Source: Actinocrinis puniceicyclus
Lineage (GTDB): Bacteria > Actinomycetota > Actinomycetes > Streptomycetales > Catenulisporaceae
Reading direction: 5' to 3'
Assembly: GCF_018283645.1 (NCBI RefSeq)
Contig: NZ_JAGSXH010000002.1
Span: forward strand, 62,001-126,000
Length of the DNA stretch: 64,000 nucleotides
This document shows, one piece after another, positions 1 to 8,983 of the stretch. Under the pieces are notes generated by a model. The model had not been told where the DNA came from, searched no databases, and saw only the letters and a program-made list of their open reading frames with translations. A program made the translations under genes and the position numbers. The first letter of the stretch is position 1. The number at the start of each line of letters is the position of its first letter.

Positions 1-1
1 C

Positions 2-424
2 GTGTACGTACTCGACACCAACGTACTTTCCGAGGCGAGAAGACCGTCGCCGAATCGGCGCATGCTCGCCTGGCTCGCCTCCGTACCGGACCACCGGTTA
101 CACATCAGCGTGATCGTCATCGGCGAGATCCGGCGCGGGATCTTGATGCGCGCCAAGACCAATCCGCACGACGCTCAGCGGCTGGACCTGTGGCTCGACG
201 AACTCATCGACGACTACGCGTTCGGCGACCGACTGCTGCCGGTGACCCTCGAAGACGCCCTGACCTGGGGCCGGATCACGGCGGGCAACAAGCATCTGCC
301 GGAGGCGGACGCGCTGATCGCCGCGCAGGCGCTCTCCCGGGACTGGACCGTCGTGACGCGCAACGCCCGGGACTTCGAGCGCACCGGAGCCCGGCTGCTC
401 AACCCGTTCGAATTCGAAGGCTGA
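2..424 (+). CDS. PIN-domain ribonuclease toxin, VapC/FitB-like
   Basis: A 140-residue PIN-domain protein, the family of Mg-dependent RNases that act as toxins of VapBC/FitAB pairs. The N-terminal VLDTNVLSE supplies the first acidic residue, a central Glu lies in VIGEIRRG, and EADALIAAQA plus TRNARDFE give the C-terminal acidic cluster, so the catalytic set looks complete. GTG at base 2 fits the usual PIN N-terminus, but the window edge hides any upstream start, ribosome site and the expected antitoxin gene. Toxin class is well supported; target RNA and partner cannot be inferred. Confidence 0.85.
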   Translation: MYVLDTNVLSEARRPSPNRRMLAWLASVPDHRLHISVIVIGEIRRGILMRAKTNPHDAQRLDLWLDELIDDYAFGDRLLPVTLEDALTWGRITAGNKHLPEADALIAAQALSRDWTVVTRNARDFERTGARLLNPFEFEG

Positions 425-592
425 CAATCGGTGTTCCCGGCACGGAGCACCGCGGGCCGGCGAGCCGCTCGCCGATCCCGCCGATGATTCTCTCCTGAAA
501 AGCGCTGCCGGTCTTTTCTCGGTATCCTGGCACCTGAGCCGGGCCGCCCCAGCAAGGAGCAGGCCAGTCGTGACGGCGACGGGTGGGATCGG

Positions 593-1024
593 ATGGCCAT
601 CTTCCGGGCATATGCCAAGGTGCTGGAGCCCGATGACCCGGCGATGCGGATCTACGAAGCAGGCCTGCGCACCTGCCCTGGGCCACCGGGAGTCCTTCTC
701 GCCGACGTGCTGCTGCGGACCGGCGGCGTCTACGAGACGATGGCCGCGCTGTCGCCGAGGTTACGCGATGACATCCGCGAGGTCGCTGAACTGACGTCGG
801 ACTCGCACCTGCTCGCGATCGCGGATCTGACCGAGGTGCCCGTGTCCCTCGGTCACCTGCGCGGCCTGGACCCGCGTACGCGCATCGTCATGAGAACAGA
901 GCTCTGCTATGAGGGCGACGAGGGCGTACGGGTGAGCAGGCCCAGACGGCGCCGGCCGGCCGTGGCTACGATCATGCCGGACGGTACGGTCGTCGCCGGG
1001 GACGCGTTTCCGCATCATCGGTGA
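593..1024 (+). CDS. hypothetical protein
   Basis: A 143-residue ORF that I do not recognise. It starts at an ATG preceded by a purine-rich GGGTGGGATCGG and has no obvious signal peptide or membrane segment. The first 100 residues are mixed helix-like sequence, and a basic RPRRRRP stretch follows near residues 118-124. It lies alone between the PIN toxin and the convergent PAC2 gene. An overlapping reverse-strand ORF is possible but has weaker codon character. It may be a strain-specific gene, or a remnant. Confidence 0.45.
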   Translation: MAIFRAYAKVLEPDDPAMRIYEAGLRTCPGPPGVLLADVLLRTGGVYETMAALSPRLRDDIREVAELTSDSHLLAIADLTEVPVSLGHLRGLDPRTRIVMRTELCYEGDEGVRVSRPRRRRPAVATIMPDGTVVAGDAFPHHR

Positions 1025-1105
1025 CGTCGTGACGAGCCGGGCTCACCGCCCAGCGATCCGGCTGGTGGCCGGTCCACGCCCATGGCCCGAGCCCAGAGTC
1101 CGGTG

Positions 1106-2074
1106 TTACGCCGGGCCGTCCTCCGCGGAACCGCCCCGTCGGCGCCGCTCGTGCCGACGCAGATACCGCTCGAACTCACGGGCGATCGCCTCCCCGCTGG
1201 CCTCGGGAAGCTCAGCGGTGTCCTTGGCTTCTTCCAGGGTGCGGACGTACTCGGCGACCTCCGAGTCCTCCGCCGCCAGTTCGTCCACCCCGCTCTCCCA
1301 GGCGCGCGCCTCCTCGGGCAGATCGCCCAGCGGGATCGTCAGATCCAGCACGTCCTCGATGCGCCGGATCAGCGCCAAAGTCGCCTTCGGGCACGGGGCC
1401 TGCGCCACGTAGTGCGGAACCGCCGCCCAGAAGGAGACCAGGTCGATCTCCTCCTGCCGGGCCATCTCCTGCATGACCCCGTTGATCCCGGTCGGGCCCT
1501 GCAGGGTCGGCTTGTCCAGCCCGTGCGCGCCCTGGAGTTCGTCGTTGTTCGACGAGCCGCTCACCGGCACCGGCCGGGTGTGCGGCACGTCCGCCAGCAG
1601 AGCGCCCAGCGTCACGATCGTGCGCACGCCCAGGTCGCGGGCGAGGTCGAACAGTTCCTCGCAGAAGGAGCGCCACCGCATGTTCGGCTCGATGCCGTGC
1701 ACCAGGACGACGTCGCGCAAGCCCGTCGTCTCGCCCGCCTCGTCGTTCTGCTGGACGCCGGCCGGATCCGGCGCGTGCGGCTCCGGCTGCGCCGACTCCG
1801 CCTGGGCGCTGGCGATGCGCACCCGGGCCACCGAGAACCGGGTGGTCGGCCAGACGATCTCCCGCTCGCCGTCGTCGTCCAGGGCCAGCACGGGGCGGTT
1901 TACCTGGAAGTCGTAGTACTCCTCGGCGTCCATCGCGCCGAACAGGTCCGCATCCAGGACCTCGGCCAGATGCCGGACCGCGTTGGACGCGGCGTCCGCG
2001 GCGTCGTTCCACCCCTCGAACGCCGCGACCATCACCGGGTCGACCAGCTCGGGCAGCTCCTCGAGCTCGATCAC
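1106..2074 (-). CDS. PAC2 (proteasome-assembly-chaperone-like) family protein
   Basis: A 322-residue PAC2-family protein. In eukaryotes and archaea this fold assists proteasome assembly; in actinobacteria its role is unproven. Family hallmarks visible are VMVAAFEGWNDAADAAS near the N-terminus, the central LVHGIEPNMRW, and SFWAAVPHYVA in the C-terminal half. The tail is charged and Arg-rich. GTG at 2074 is chosen because it has an AGGAGG ribosome site 6 bases upstream and begins at the conserved VIELEELPELV; the longer ORF adds a Cys-rich stretch unlike the family. It is divergent from metH and 8 kb from the proteasome genes, an order I recall from mycobacteria. Confidence 0.85.
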   Translation of the reverse strand: MIELEELPELVDPVMVAAFEGWNDAADAASNAVRHLAEVLDADLFGAMDAEEYYDFQVNRPVLALDDDGEREIVWPTTRFSVARVRIASAQAESAQPEPHAPDPAGVQQNDEAGETTGLRDVVLVHGIEPNMRWRSFCEELFDLARDLGVRTIVTLGALLADVPHTRPVPVSGSSNNDELQGAHGLDKPTLQGPTGINGVMQEMARQEEIDLVSFWAAVPHYVAQAPCPKATLALIRRIEDVLDLTIPLGDLPEEARAWESGVDELAAEDSEVAEYVRTLEEAKDTAELPEASGEAIAREFERYLRRHERRRRGGSAEDGPA

Positions 2075-2293
2075 CCGCGCCTCCTCGTCCTTCTCGGCCC
2101 TGCGCGACGCACGCCCAAGGCAGCAGCAGTACACGATCTCATACACAAAACACACTGCCAGGCGTTACGCCGCCACGGCGCGCGCCGCTCTCAGCCTACG
2201 CCCGTGAGACGCTTCGCCGCTGAGCGCGCGCTCGCCGCTACCCTTGATGAGCTAAGCACGGGGGGGGTTTCCCAGGCACGGAAAGGACTGCCC
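2075..2293. promoter_or_regulatory. divergent intergenic region between PAC2 gene and metH
   Basis: This 219-bp spacer must hold the promoters for both genes. I see no convincing -35/-10 pair and no B12-box-like cobalamin riboswitch. The only notable feature is an eight-G run at 2260-2267, 27 bases before the metH ATG, and a GAAAGGA ribosome site at 2280-2286. Confidence 0.4.
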
Positions 2294-5200
2294 ATGGTTT
2301 CCACCGCAGCGCAACTGCGCCGCGCGTTGGCCGAGCGCGTCGTCGTGGCCGACGGGGCGATGGGCACGATGCTGCACGCCCAGAACCCCACCCTCGACGA
2401 CTACGAAGGCCTGGAGGGTTGCAACGAGGTCCTGAACGCCACGCGGCCGGACATCGTCCGCTCCGTACACGACGCCTACTTCGCCGTCGGCGTGGACTGC
2501 GTGGAAACCAACACCTTCGGCGTGAACCTGACCGCGCTCGGAGAGTACGACATTGCGCACCGGATCTACGAACTGTCCGAAACCGGCGCGCGCCTGGCCC
2601 GCGAAGTCGCCGACGGTTACAGCACCCCGGACCGCCCGCGCTGGGTGATCGGCTCGATCGGACCCGGCACCAAACTGCCCAGCCTCGGACACATCTCCTA
2701 CTCGGCTGTACGCGACGGGTACGAGCAGGAGGCCGCGGGCCTGATCGCCGGCGGCGCGCACGCCCTGCTCATCGAGACCAGCCAAGACCTGCTGCAGACC
2801 AAGGCCGCGATCATCGGCGCTCGCCGCGCGCTCAAAGCAGCCGGAACCGACCTGCCGATCTTCGCGCAGGTCACGGTCGAGACCACCGGCACCATGCTGC
2901 TCGGCAGCGAGATCGGCGCCGCGCTGACCAGTCTTGAATCGCTCGGCGTCGAGCTGATCGGGCTCAACTGCGCCACCGGGCCGGCCGAAATGAGCGAACA
3001 CCTGCGCTATCTGGCCAAGCAGGCGCATATCGGCCTTTCCTGCATGCCCAACGCGGGCCTGCCGATCCTGACCAAGGACGGCTCGGCCTATCCGCTCAGC
3101 CCGTCCGAGTTGGCCGACGCGCACGAGACTTTCACACGCGAATACGGGCTCTCCCTCGTCGGCGGCTGCTGCGGCACCACCCCCGAGCACCTTCGCCACG
3201 TCGTCGAGCGGGTTCGCGGACGCGAACTGGCCCGCCGCGCGCCCAAGCCCGAGCCCGGCGCCTCCTCGCTCTACCAGAGCGTCCCCTTCCGGCAGGACAC
3301 CTCCTACCTGGCGATCGGCGAGCGCACCAACGCCAACGGCTCCAAGGCGTTCCGCGAGGCGCTGCTGGCCGAGGACTGGAACGCCTGCGTCGAGATCGCC
3401 CGGGCACAGATCCGCGACGGCGCCCACATGCTCGACCTGTGCGTCGACTACGTCGGCCGCGACGGGGTCGCCGACATGCGGGAGGTCGCCGGGCGGATGG
3501 CCACCGCATCCACCCTGCCGATCGTCCTGGACTCCACCGAGCCCGCGGTGCTGCGCGCCGGGCTGGAACTGCTCGGCGGCCGCAGCGTGGTCAACTCCGT
3601 CAACTATGAGGACGGCGACGGCCCCGACTCGCGTTTCGCCCGCATCGCCGCCCTGGCGGCCGAGCACGGCGCCGGGGTCGTCGCGCTGACCATCGACGAA
3701 CAGGGCCAGGCGCGCACCGCCGAGCACAAGGTGGCCATCGCCGAGCGGCTGATCGCCGACCTCACCGGGAACTGGGGGATCCCCGAGTCCGCCATCCTGG
3801 TCGACTGCCTCACCTTCACCATCGCCACCGGCCAGGAGGAGTCCCGCCGCGACGGCCTGGAGACCATCGGGGCGATCCGCGAACTCAAGCGCCGGCACCC
3901 GGACGTGCAGACCACCCTCGGCCTGTCCAACATCTCCTTCGGCCTCAACCCCGCCGCCCGGCAGGTGCTCAACTCGGTCTTCCTGCACGAGTGCGTCGAA
4001 GCCGGCCTCGACTCGGCCATCGTGCACGCCTCCAAGATCCTGCCGATCTCCCGCATCCCGCAGGAGCAACTGCAGGTCGCCCTCGACCTGGTCTACGACC
4101 GGCGGCGCCCGGAAACCGCGGACGAGCCCGGCTACGACCCGCTCGGCCGCTTCCTCGATCTGTTCGAGGGGGTCTCGGCGGCCTCGGCGAAGGCCACCCG
4201 CGCGCAGGAACTGGCCGCGCTGCCGCTGGAGGAGCGGCTTCAGCGGCGCATCATCGACGGTGAACGCAACGGGCTCGAAGCGGACCTCGACGAGGCGTTG
4301 ACCGTCCGCCCGGCCATCGCGATCGTCAACGAGGTGCTGCTCGAAGGCATGAAGACCGTAGGCGAACTGTTCGGTTCCGGGCAGATGCAGCTGCCGTTCG
4401 TGCTCCAGTCCGCCGAAGTCATGAAGACCGCCGTGGCGCACCTCGAACCGCACATGGAGAAGACGGACTCCTCGGGCAAGGCCACCATCGTGCTGGCCAC
4501 GGTCAAGGGCGACGTGCACGACATCGGCAAGAACCTGGTCGACATCATCCTGACCAACAACGGCTACACCGTCGTCAACCTCGGCATCAAGCAGCCGGTC
4601 TCCGCGATCCTGCAGGCCGCCGAGGAGCACGCCGCGGACGCGATCGGCATGTCCGGCCTGCTGGTGAAGTCCACCGTGGTGATGAAGGAGAACCTGCAGG
4701 AGATGAACCAGCGCGGCGTGGCCGCGCGCTGGCCGGTGCTGCTCGGCGGCGCCGCCCTCACCCGCGCCTACGTCGAGCAGGACCTCGCCGAGATCTACGA
4801 GGGCGAGGTGCGTTACGCCCGCGACGCCTTCGAGGGGCTGCGGCTCATGGACGCCGTCGCCGCGGTCAAGACCGGAGCCCCCGGCGCGGCCCTGCCCGAG
4901 CTGCGCAAGCGCCGGGTTGCGCAGCGGGCCTCGGCCGTGCTCGCAGAGCCGGACGAAATGCCCGCGCGCTCGGACGTGGCCACCGACAACCCGCTCCCCA
5001 CCCCGCCGTTCTGGGGTACCCGCGTGGTCAAGGGCATCCAGCTGGCCGACTACGCCTCCTGGCTCGACGAGCGCGCCACCTTCCTCGGCCAGTGGGGTCT
5101 GCGCGGCAGCCGCGGACCCGAGGACGGCCCCTCGTACGATGAGCTCGTGGAAACGGAGGGCCGGCCGCGGCTGCGCATGTGGCTCGACCGGCTGCACACC

Positions 5201-5803
5201 GACAACCTGCTCGAAGCGGCCGTCGTCTACGGCTACTTCCCCGCGGTCTCCAAGGGCGACGACCTGATCATCCTGGACGAGGGCGGCAACGAACGCACCC
5301 GGTTCACCTTCCCGAGGCAGCGGCGCGACCGGCACCTGTGCCTCGCAGACTTCTTCCGCCCGAGCGACAGCGTCGACGTGCAGGGCGGCCAGAGCGATGT
5401 GGTGGCCTTCCAACTGGTCACCGTCGGCTCCCGGATCGCCGAGGAGACCGCGAAACTCTTTGCGGCCAACGCCTACCGCGATTACCTCGAACTGCACGGC
5501 CTTTCCGTCCAGCTGACGGAGGCGCTGGCCGAGTACTGGCACGCGCGGGTGCGCGCCGAACTCGGCTTCTCGGGACAGGACCCGGCCACCATCGACGGGA
5601 TGCTCAAGCTCGAATACCGCGGCGCGCGTTTCTCCCTCGGCTACGGGGCCTGCCCCAACCTGGAGGACCGCGCGAAGATCGTCGAGCTGCTCGATCCCGC
5701 CCGGATCGGCGTCACACTCTCCGAGGAGTACCAGCTGCACCCCGAGCAGGCCACCGACGCCATCGTGGTGCACCACCCCGAGGCGAAGTACTTCAACACC
5801 TGA
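2294..5803 (+). CDS. metH: cobalamin-dependent methionine synthase
   Basis: A 1169-residue MetH, full length for the family. It transfers a methyl group from methyltetrahydrofolate through cobalamin to homocysteine in the cytosol. Four modules are in order: homocysteine domain (about 1-310) with zinc ligands C226, C292 and C293; pterin domain (about 340-610, opening with AIGERTNANGSKAF); cap and B12 domain (about 650-880) with the D740-x-H742-x-x-G745 cobalt-ligand motif; and the SAM-binding reactivation domain to the C-terminus. ATG 2294 has GAAAGGA upstream and starts at the family N-terminus, although the frame stays open far upstream. A strong hairpin follows the stop. Confidence 0.98.
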   Translation: MVSTAAQLRRALAERVVVADGAMGTMLHAQNPTLDDYEGLEGCNEVLNATRPDIVRSVHDAYFAVGVDCVETNTFGVNLTALGEYDIAHRIYELSETGARLAREVADGYSTPDRPRWVIGSIGPGTKLPSLGHISYSAVRDGYEQEAAGLIAGGAHALLIETSQDLLQTKAAIIGARRALKAAGTDLPIFAQVTVETTGTMLLGSEIGAALTSLESLGVELIGLNCATGPAEMSEHLRYLAKQAHIGLSCMPNAGLPILTKDGSAYPLSPSELADAHETFTREYGLSLVGGCCGTTPEHLRHVVERVRGRELARRAPKPEPGASSLYQSVPFRQDTSYLAIGERTNANGSKAFREALLAEDWNACVEIARAQIRDGAHMLDLCVDYVGRDGVADMREVAGRMATASTLPIVLDSTEPAVLRAGLELLGGRSVVNSVNYEDGDGPDSRFARIAALAAEHGAGVVALTIDEQGQARTAEHKVAIAERLIADLTGNWGIPESAILVDCLTFTIATGQEESRRDGLETIGAIRELKRRHPDVQTTLGLSNISFGLNPAARQVLNSVFLHECVEAGLDSAIVHASKILPISRIPQEQLQVALDLVYDRRRPETADEPGYDPLGRFLDLFEGVSAASAKATRAQELAALPLEERLQRRIIDGERNGLEADLDEALTVRPAIAIVNEVLLEGMKTVGELFGSGQMQLPFVLQSAEVMKTAVAHLEPHMEKTDSSGKATIVLATVKGDVHDIGKNLVDIILTNNGYTVVNLGIKQPVSAILQAAEEHAADAIGMSGLLVKSTVVMKENLQEMNQRGVAARWPVLLGGAALTRAYVEQDLAEIYEGEVRYARDAFEGLRLMDAVAAVKTGAPGAALPELRKRRVAQRASAVLAEPDEMPARSDVATDNPLPTPPFWGTRVVKGIQLADYASWLDERATFLGQWGLRGSRGPEDGPSYDELVETEGRPRLRMWLDRLHTDNLLEAAVVYGYFPAVSKGDDLIILDEGGNERTRFTFPRQRRDRHLCLADFFRPSDSVDVQGGQSDVVAFQLVTVGSRIAEETAKLFAANAYRDYLELHGLSVQLTEALAEYWHARVRAELGFSGQDPATIDGMLKLEYRGARFSLGYGACPNLEDRAKIVELLDPARIGVTLSEEYQLHPEQATDAIVVHHPEAKYFNT

Positions 5804-5823
5804 TCCCGCAGCGAGAACGGGTG

Positions 5824-5876
5824 CGGTCGGGGCGCCGCGCGCAGAACGCCGCGCGCGGAACGCCGCGCCCCGACCG
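5824..5876 (+). terminator. hairpin terminator or attenuator after metH
   Basis: A perfect 12-bp inverted repeat (5824-5835 with 5865-5876) encloses a 29-base GC-rich loop that can itself fold. It starts 21 bases after the metH stop and ends 31 bases before the HAD start. There is no U-tract, as is usual in actinobacteria. Confidence 0.6.
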
Positions 5877-5907
5877 AGCGCGGCGCGACCGACCGGAAAG
5901 CAGAACC

Positions 5908-6561
5908 TTGCCCACACCGCCCGAGGCAGTGCTGTTCGACATGGACGGCACCCTGATCGACTCAGAGCCGCTGTGGTTCGACACCGAGATGTCCATCCTC
6001 GCCGACCACGGCTTCCTGCTCGGCCGGGAGCACTGGGTCAACGTGCTCGGCAAGCCCAACGATGTGGCCGTCCGGTACCTGCTGGACATCAGTGGCATCG
6101 CGCTGACCCCCGAACAGTTGAACCAGCGCATCGAGGACGCCATGGTCGCGCGCCTGAGCGAAGGGATCGAGCTGGTCCCGGGCGCGAAGGAGCTGTTCAT
6201 CGAGCTCGAGGCGGCCGGCGTCCCCACCGCGCTGGTCACGGCCTCCTCGCGGCGCATCGTCGAGGCGAGCCTCGGCTCGATCGGTGCGGACCGCTTCCGG
6301 CTGACCATCTCGGGCGACGACGTCACGAACGGCAAGCCGCACCCGGAGCCCTACCTGGCCGCCGCGCGCGAACTCGGCGTGCATCCGACCCGCTGCGTCG
6401 TGATCGAGGACTCGCCCAACGGATCGCGCTCGGCGACCGCCGCCGGCTGCCGGGTCCTGGTGGTTCCGCACGCGGCGCCGATCGAGCCGCACCCGCTGAT
6501 CTCAGTGGCCGGCTCGCTCGCCGAGGTCGGCATCGACCGGCTGCGCGGCCTGTTCGCCTGA
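5908..6561 (+). CDS. HAD-superfamily phosphatase (beta-phosphoglucomutase-like)
   Basis: A 217-residue HAD hydrolase. Motif I is FDMDGTLIDSE, with nucleophile D11 and acid/base D13. Motif II is TASS, the motif III lysine is in NGKPHPEP, and motif IV is VIEDSPNG. The helical cap between motifs I and II places it in the beta-phosphoglucomutase-like subclass that removes phosphate from sugar phosphates and similar small molecules; the substrate is unknown. The start is a TTG at 5908 with GAAAG 8 bases upstream; no ATG or GTG lies near the conserved N-terminus. It follows metH on the same strand, an adjacency common in actinomycetes, but a hairpin separates them. Confidence 0.9.
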   Translation: MPTPPEAVLFDMDGTLIDSEPLWFDTEMSILADHGFLLGREHWVNVLGKPNDVAVRYLLDISGIALTPEQLNQRIEDAMVARLSEGIELVPGAKELFIELEAAGVPTALVTASSRRIVEASLGSIGADRFRLTISGDDVTNGKPHPEPYLAAARELGVHPTRCVVIEDSPNGSRSATAAGCRVLVVPHAAPIEPHPLISVAGSLAEVGIDRLRGLFA

Positions 6562-6573
6562 TGACGGGCCCGG

Positions 6574-7587
6574 TCACGAAGCCGGAGTGAACTCCACGAC
6601 CGGCGCGGGCGGCACCTGGCCGCCGTGCGCCGGGCACCCGGCCTTGAACGAGCACCAGTCGCACAGTCGCGACGGACTGGCGGGCCACTCGCGCCGCTGC
6701 GCCGCCGCGCGGATCGCCGCCCACACCGCGGTGATCTTCTGTTCCATGCCGCGCAGATCCTGCTCGTCCGGATCGTAGGTGAGGACGTCGCCGCTGCCGA
6801 GGAAGATCAACTGGAGCCGCTTGGGCACCACGTCGCGCAACTTCCACAGCACCAGGGCGTAGAACTTCATCTGGAACAGGTTCTTGGCCTCGTAGGCCGC
6901 CGACGGGGCCTTGCCTGTCTTGTAGTCCACCACGCGCAGCAGTCCGTTCGGCGCGACGTCCAGCCGATCCACCACGCCGTGCAGGACGAAGCGCTCGTCC
7001 CCCTCGCCGACCACGGCCCGCACGAACCACTCCCGCCGGGCCGGTTCGAGCCGGTTCGGATCCTCCAGGGTGAAATAGCGCCCGAGCAGAGACTTCGCCG
7101 TGGCCAGCCAGTCCGCCAGGTCCTCAGGCGCGCCGAACAGCTGCCCCAACCGCGGATCCTTCACCAGCAGCCGGTCCCATTCCGGCTGCAACAGCGCCGC
7201 GGCCTCGTCCGGTGTGCGCCCGCCGGCCGGCAGGTCGAACAGCCGGTCCAGCACCGCGTGCACGAGGGTTCCACGCGCCGCGGCGGCGTTCGGCGGCTCC
7301 GGCGACTTGTCCACCACGCGCAGCCGGTACAGCAGCGGACACTGCATGAAATCCCCGGCCCGGGAGGGCGAGAGCGCCGAAGGCAGGCGCACCGGGACAT
7401 CCACATCGAACAGCGTGCCGGATTCGGTCCCGCCACAGCCGGGTGACTTGATGACCGCCGGAGCTTCGGCTGCGACTGCCGCCGGTGCGCCGCCGCGCTG
7501 CGCGTCACCCCTTGCCGCCGTGGCGGACTCCGCCGCCGGGCCGCGCTCCGCCGCCGGGTCGTCCTCCGCCGTCACTGTGCCCTCCAT
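6574..7587 (-). CDS. RecB-family PD-(D/E)XK nuclease with AddB-type Fe-S cysteines
   Basis: A 337-residue standalone nuclease of the RecB/Cas4 family, comparable to mycobacterial Rv2119. Catalytic elements are H110 (RGTLVHAV), D207, and D221-x-K223 in VVDYKTGK, followed by the QxxxY motif at Q239-Y243. C83 together with C309, C312 and C318 gives a Cys-Xn-Cys-X2-Cys-X5-Cys pattern like the 4Fe-4S staple of AddB and Cas4, so an iron-sulfur cluster is likely. The first 60 residues are Ala-rich and probably disordered. The ATG follows a TAGTGT box by 7 bases, suggesting a leaderless mRNA. It is divergent from the site-2 protease gene. The in vivo role (DNA repair) is inferred. Confidence 0.88.
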   Translation of the reverse strand: MEGTVTAEDDPAAERGPAAESATAARGDAQRGGAPAAVAAEAPAVIKSPGCGGTESGTLFDVDVPVRLPSALSPSRAGDFMQCPLLYRLRVVDKSPEPPNAAAARGTLVHAVLDRLFDLPAGGRTPDEAAALLQPEWDRLLVKDPRLGQLFGAPEDLADWLATAKSLLGRYFTLEDPNRLEPARREWFVRAVVGEGDERFVLHGVVDRLDVAPNGLLRVVDYKTGKAPSAAYEAKNLFQMKFYALVLWKLRDVVPKRLQLIFLGSGDVLTYDPDEQDLRGMEQKITAVWAAIRAAAQRREWPASPSRLCDWCSFKAGCPAHGGQVPPAPVVEFTPAS

Positions 7588-7594
7588 GCCGGGA

Positions 7595-7659
7595 ACACTA
7601 GCTCAGGGCACCGACAATCCCTGCCCGCCACAGCCCGCGCCGCCATATCCACGTAGCAT
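7595..7659. promoter_or_regulatory. divergent -10 boxes for the nuclease and site-2 protease genes
   Basis: On the minus strand TAGTGT (7600-7595) ends 7 bases before the nuclease ATG. On the plus strand TAGCAT (7654-7659) ends 7 bases before the protease GTG. Neither gene has a Shine-Dalgarno, so both look leaderless. -35 elements are not obvious. Confidence 0.55.
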
Positions 7660-7666
7660 CGCCTAC

Positions 7667-8884
7667 GTGAGCGACACGAATCCGAACGAGGGCGATTCCA
7701 GCGGCAACCCGGAGCAGACCCCGCCGCCCGGCGCCGGAAGGCCCTCGGGCGGCGGTCTGGCCATGGGCCGCCCCTTCGGTATTCCGATCGTCGTCTCCCC
7801 GACCTGGTTTCTGATCGCGGCCTTCATCACCTTCTACTTCGGTGAGCAGTTCAAGAACACCAGGCTCGGCGACCGCGTGGGGGAGGGCCGCTACCTGGTC
7901 GCGTTCGGCTTCGCCGTGCTGCTCTACCTGTCCGTGCTGCTGCACGAGCTGGCGCACTCGGTCGTGGCCAAGCACTTCGGTCTGCCGGTGCGCCGCATCG
8001 TGATCTACTTCCTGGGCGGGGTCTCCGAGATCGAGCGGGAACCCGAGTCGCCCGGCCAGGAGTTCGCGGTCGCGATCGCGGGTCCCGCGCTCTCCTTCAC
8101 GCTCGCCGGCGCCTTCTGGGGCATCTGGGAGGCTCTGCCGTCCACCTCGGACGACACTCCCACCGCGCTGATGGTGGTCATCTACCTCGTTTCCGCGGTG
8201 TGGACTGCGAACCTGGTGGTCGGCGTGTTCAACATGCTGCCCGGACTGCCGCTGGACGGCGGCCGGGTGCTGCGCTCCGCGGTCTGGGCGGTGACCAAGA
8301 AGCCCATGAACGGCACCGTCGCCGCGGCCTGGGCCGGCCGGGGCCTTGCGGTCTTCGTCCTGCTCTTCTCCATCTGGCAGGGCCGGGGCCAGTCCGGAAC
8401 CGGCGCCGACCTGTACACGATCATGTGGGCCGCGTTCATCGCCTCCTTCATCTGGATCGGCGCGAGCCAGTCGCTCACCGTCGCGCGGCTGCGCGACCGC
8501 ATCCCGCGGCTCCAGGTGCGCGCCCTCACCCGCCGGGCCATCCCGGTGAACGCGGACATGCCGCTGGCCGAGGCGCTGCGCCGGGCGGCAGCCGCCGGTG
8601 CCCGCGCGGTCATCGTGGTGGATCACGCGGGCAAACCCACCGCGATCGTGCACGAAGCCTCGGTGACCGCGACGCCGCCGGAGCGGCATCCCTGGGTCCA
8701 AGTCGGGGCGCTCTCCAGGGCGCTGCGCCCCGGGATGACGCTGACCACGGACCTGTCCGGCGAGCGGCTTCTGGCCGCGCTGCGCGCCGCGCCCGCGCCT
8801 GAGTACCTCGTCACCGAGCCCGGCGGGTCGATCTACGGCGTGCTGGCCGCAGCCGACGTCGAGCACGCCTTTCTCAACGGCTGA
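7667..8884 (+). CDS. site-2 protease (M50 family) with tandem CBS domains
   Basis: A 405-residue intramembrane zinc metalloprotease resembling mycobacterial Rip3 (Rv2625c). H93-E94-x-x-H97 in LLHELAHS and D197 in NMLPGLPLDGG supply the zinc ligands inside membrane helices. Roughly six hydrophobic segments span residues 40-270, and a pair of CBS domains (about 280-405) may sense adenosine ligands. Such enzymes cut membrane-bound anti-sigma factors or other transmembrane substrates; the substrate here is unknown. The first 30 residues are Pro/Gly-rich and cytosolic. GTG 7667 is preferred because the TAGCAT box lies 7 bases upstream and there is no ribosome site, fitting leaderless expression. 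Confidence 0.92.
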   Translation: MSDTNPNEGDSSGNPEQTPPPGAGRPSGGGLAMGRPFGIPIVVSPTWFLIAAFITFYFGEQFKNTRLGDRVGEGRYLVAFGFAVLLYLSVLLHELAHSVVAKHFGLPVRRIVIYFLGGVSEIEREPESPGQEFAVAIAGPALSFTLAGAFWGIWEALPSTSDDTPTALMVVIYLVSAVWTANLVVGVFNMLPGLPLDGGRVLRSAVWAVTKKPMNGTVAAAWAGRGLAVFVLLFSIWQGRGQSGTGADLYTIMWAAFIASFIWIGASQSLTVARLRDRIPRLQVRALTRRAIPVNADMPLAEALRRAAAAGARAVIVVDHAGKPTAIVHEASVTATPPERHPWVQVGALSRALRPGMTLTTDLSGERLLAALRAAPAPEYLVTEPGGSIYGVLAAADVEHAFLNG

Positions 8885-8949
8885 GCCTGAACCGTTCGGC
8901 CGTCGCTGTGCGGTACCTCCGGCACGGCACCTACAGTCATATCCGTGCC

Positions 8950-8976
8950 TTGACGTCGATGTCCCGCGGGTAGACT
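8950..8976 (+). promoter_or_regulatory. trmI promoter (leaderless)
   Basis: TTGACG (8950-8955) and TAGACT (8971-8976) are spaced by 15 bases, and the GTG start lies 7 bases after the -10 box. The geometry predicts transcription starting on or next to the start codon. Confidence 0.65.
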
Positions 8977-8983
8977 CCCGCCC

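Noticed and set aside
1082-2293. A 404-codon upstream extension of the metH frame.
   Set aside because: It overlaps the divergent PAC2 gene and shows no family similarity; MetH proteins start at the 2294 ATG.
2075-2293. Cobalamin riboswitch upstream of metH.
   Set aside because: I see no B12-box-like sequence or matching helices in the 219-bp spacer.
2252-5917. A 1221-codon reverse-strand open frame opposite metH.
   Set aside because: Same cause; metH has all four domains and catalytic motifs on the plus strand.
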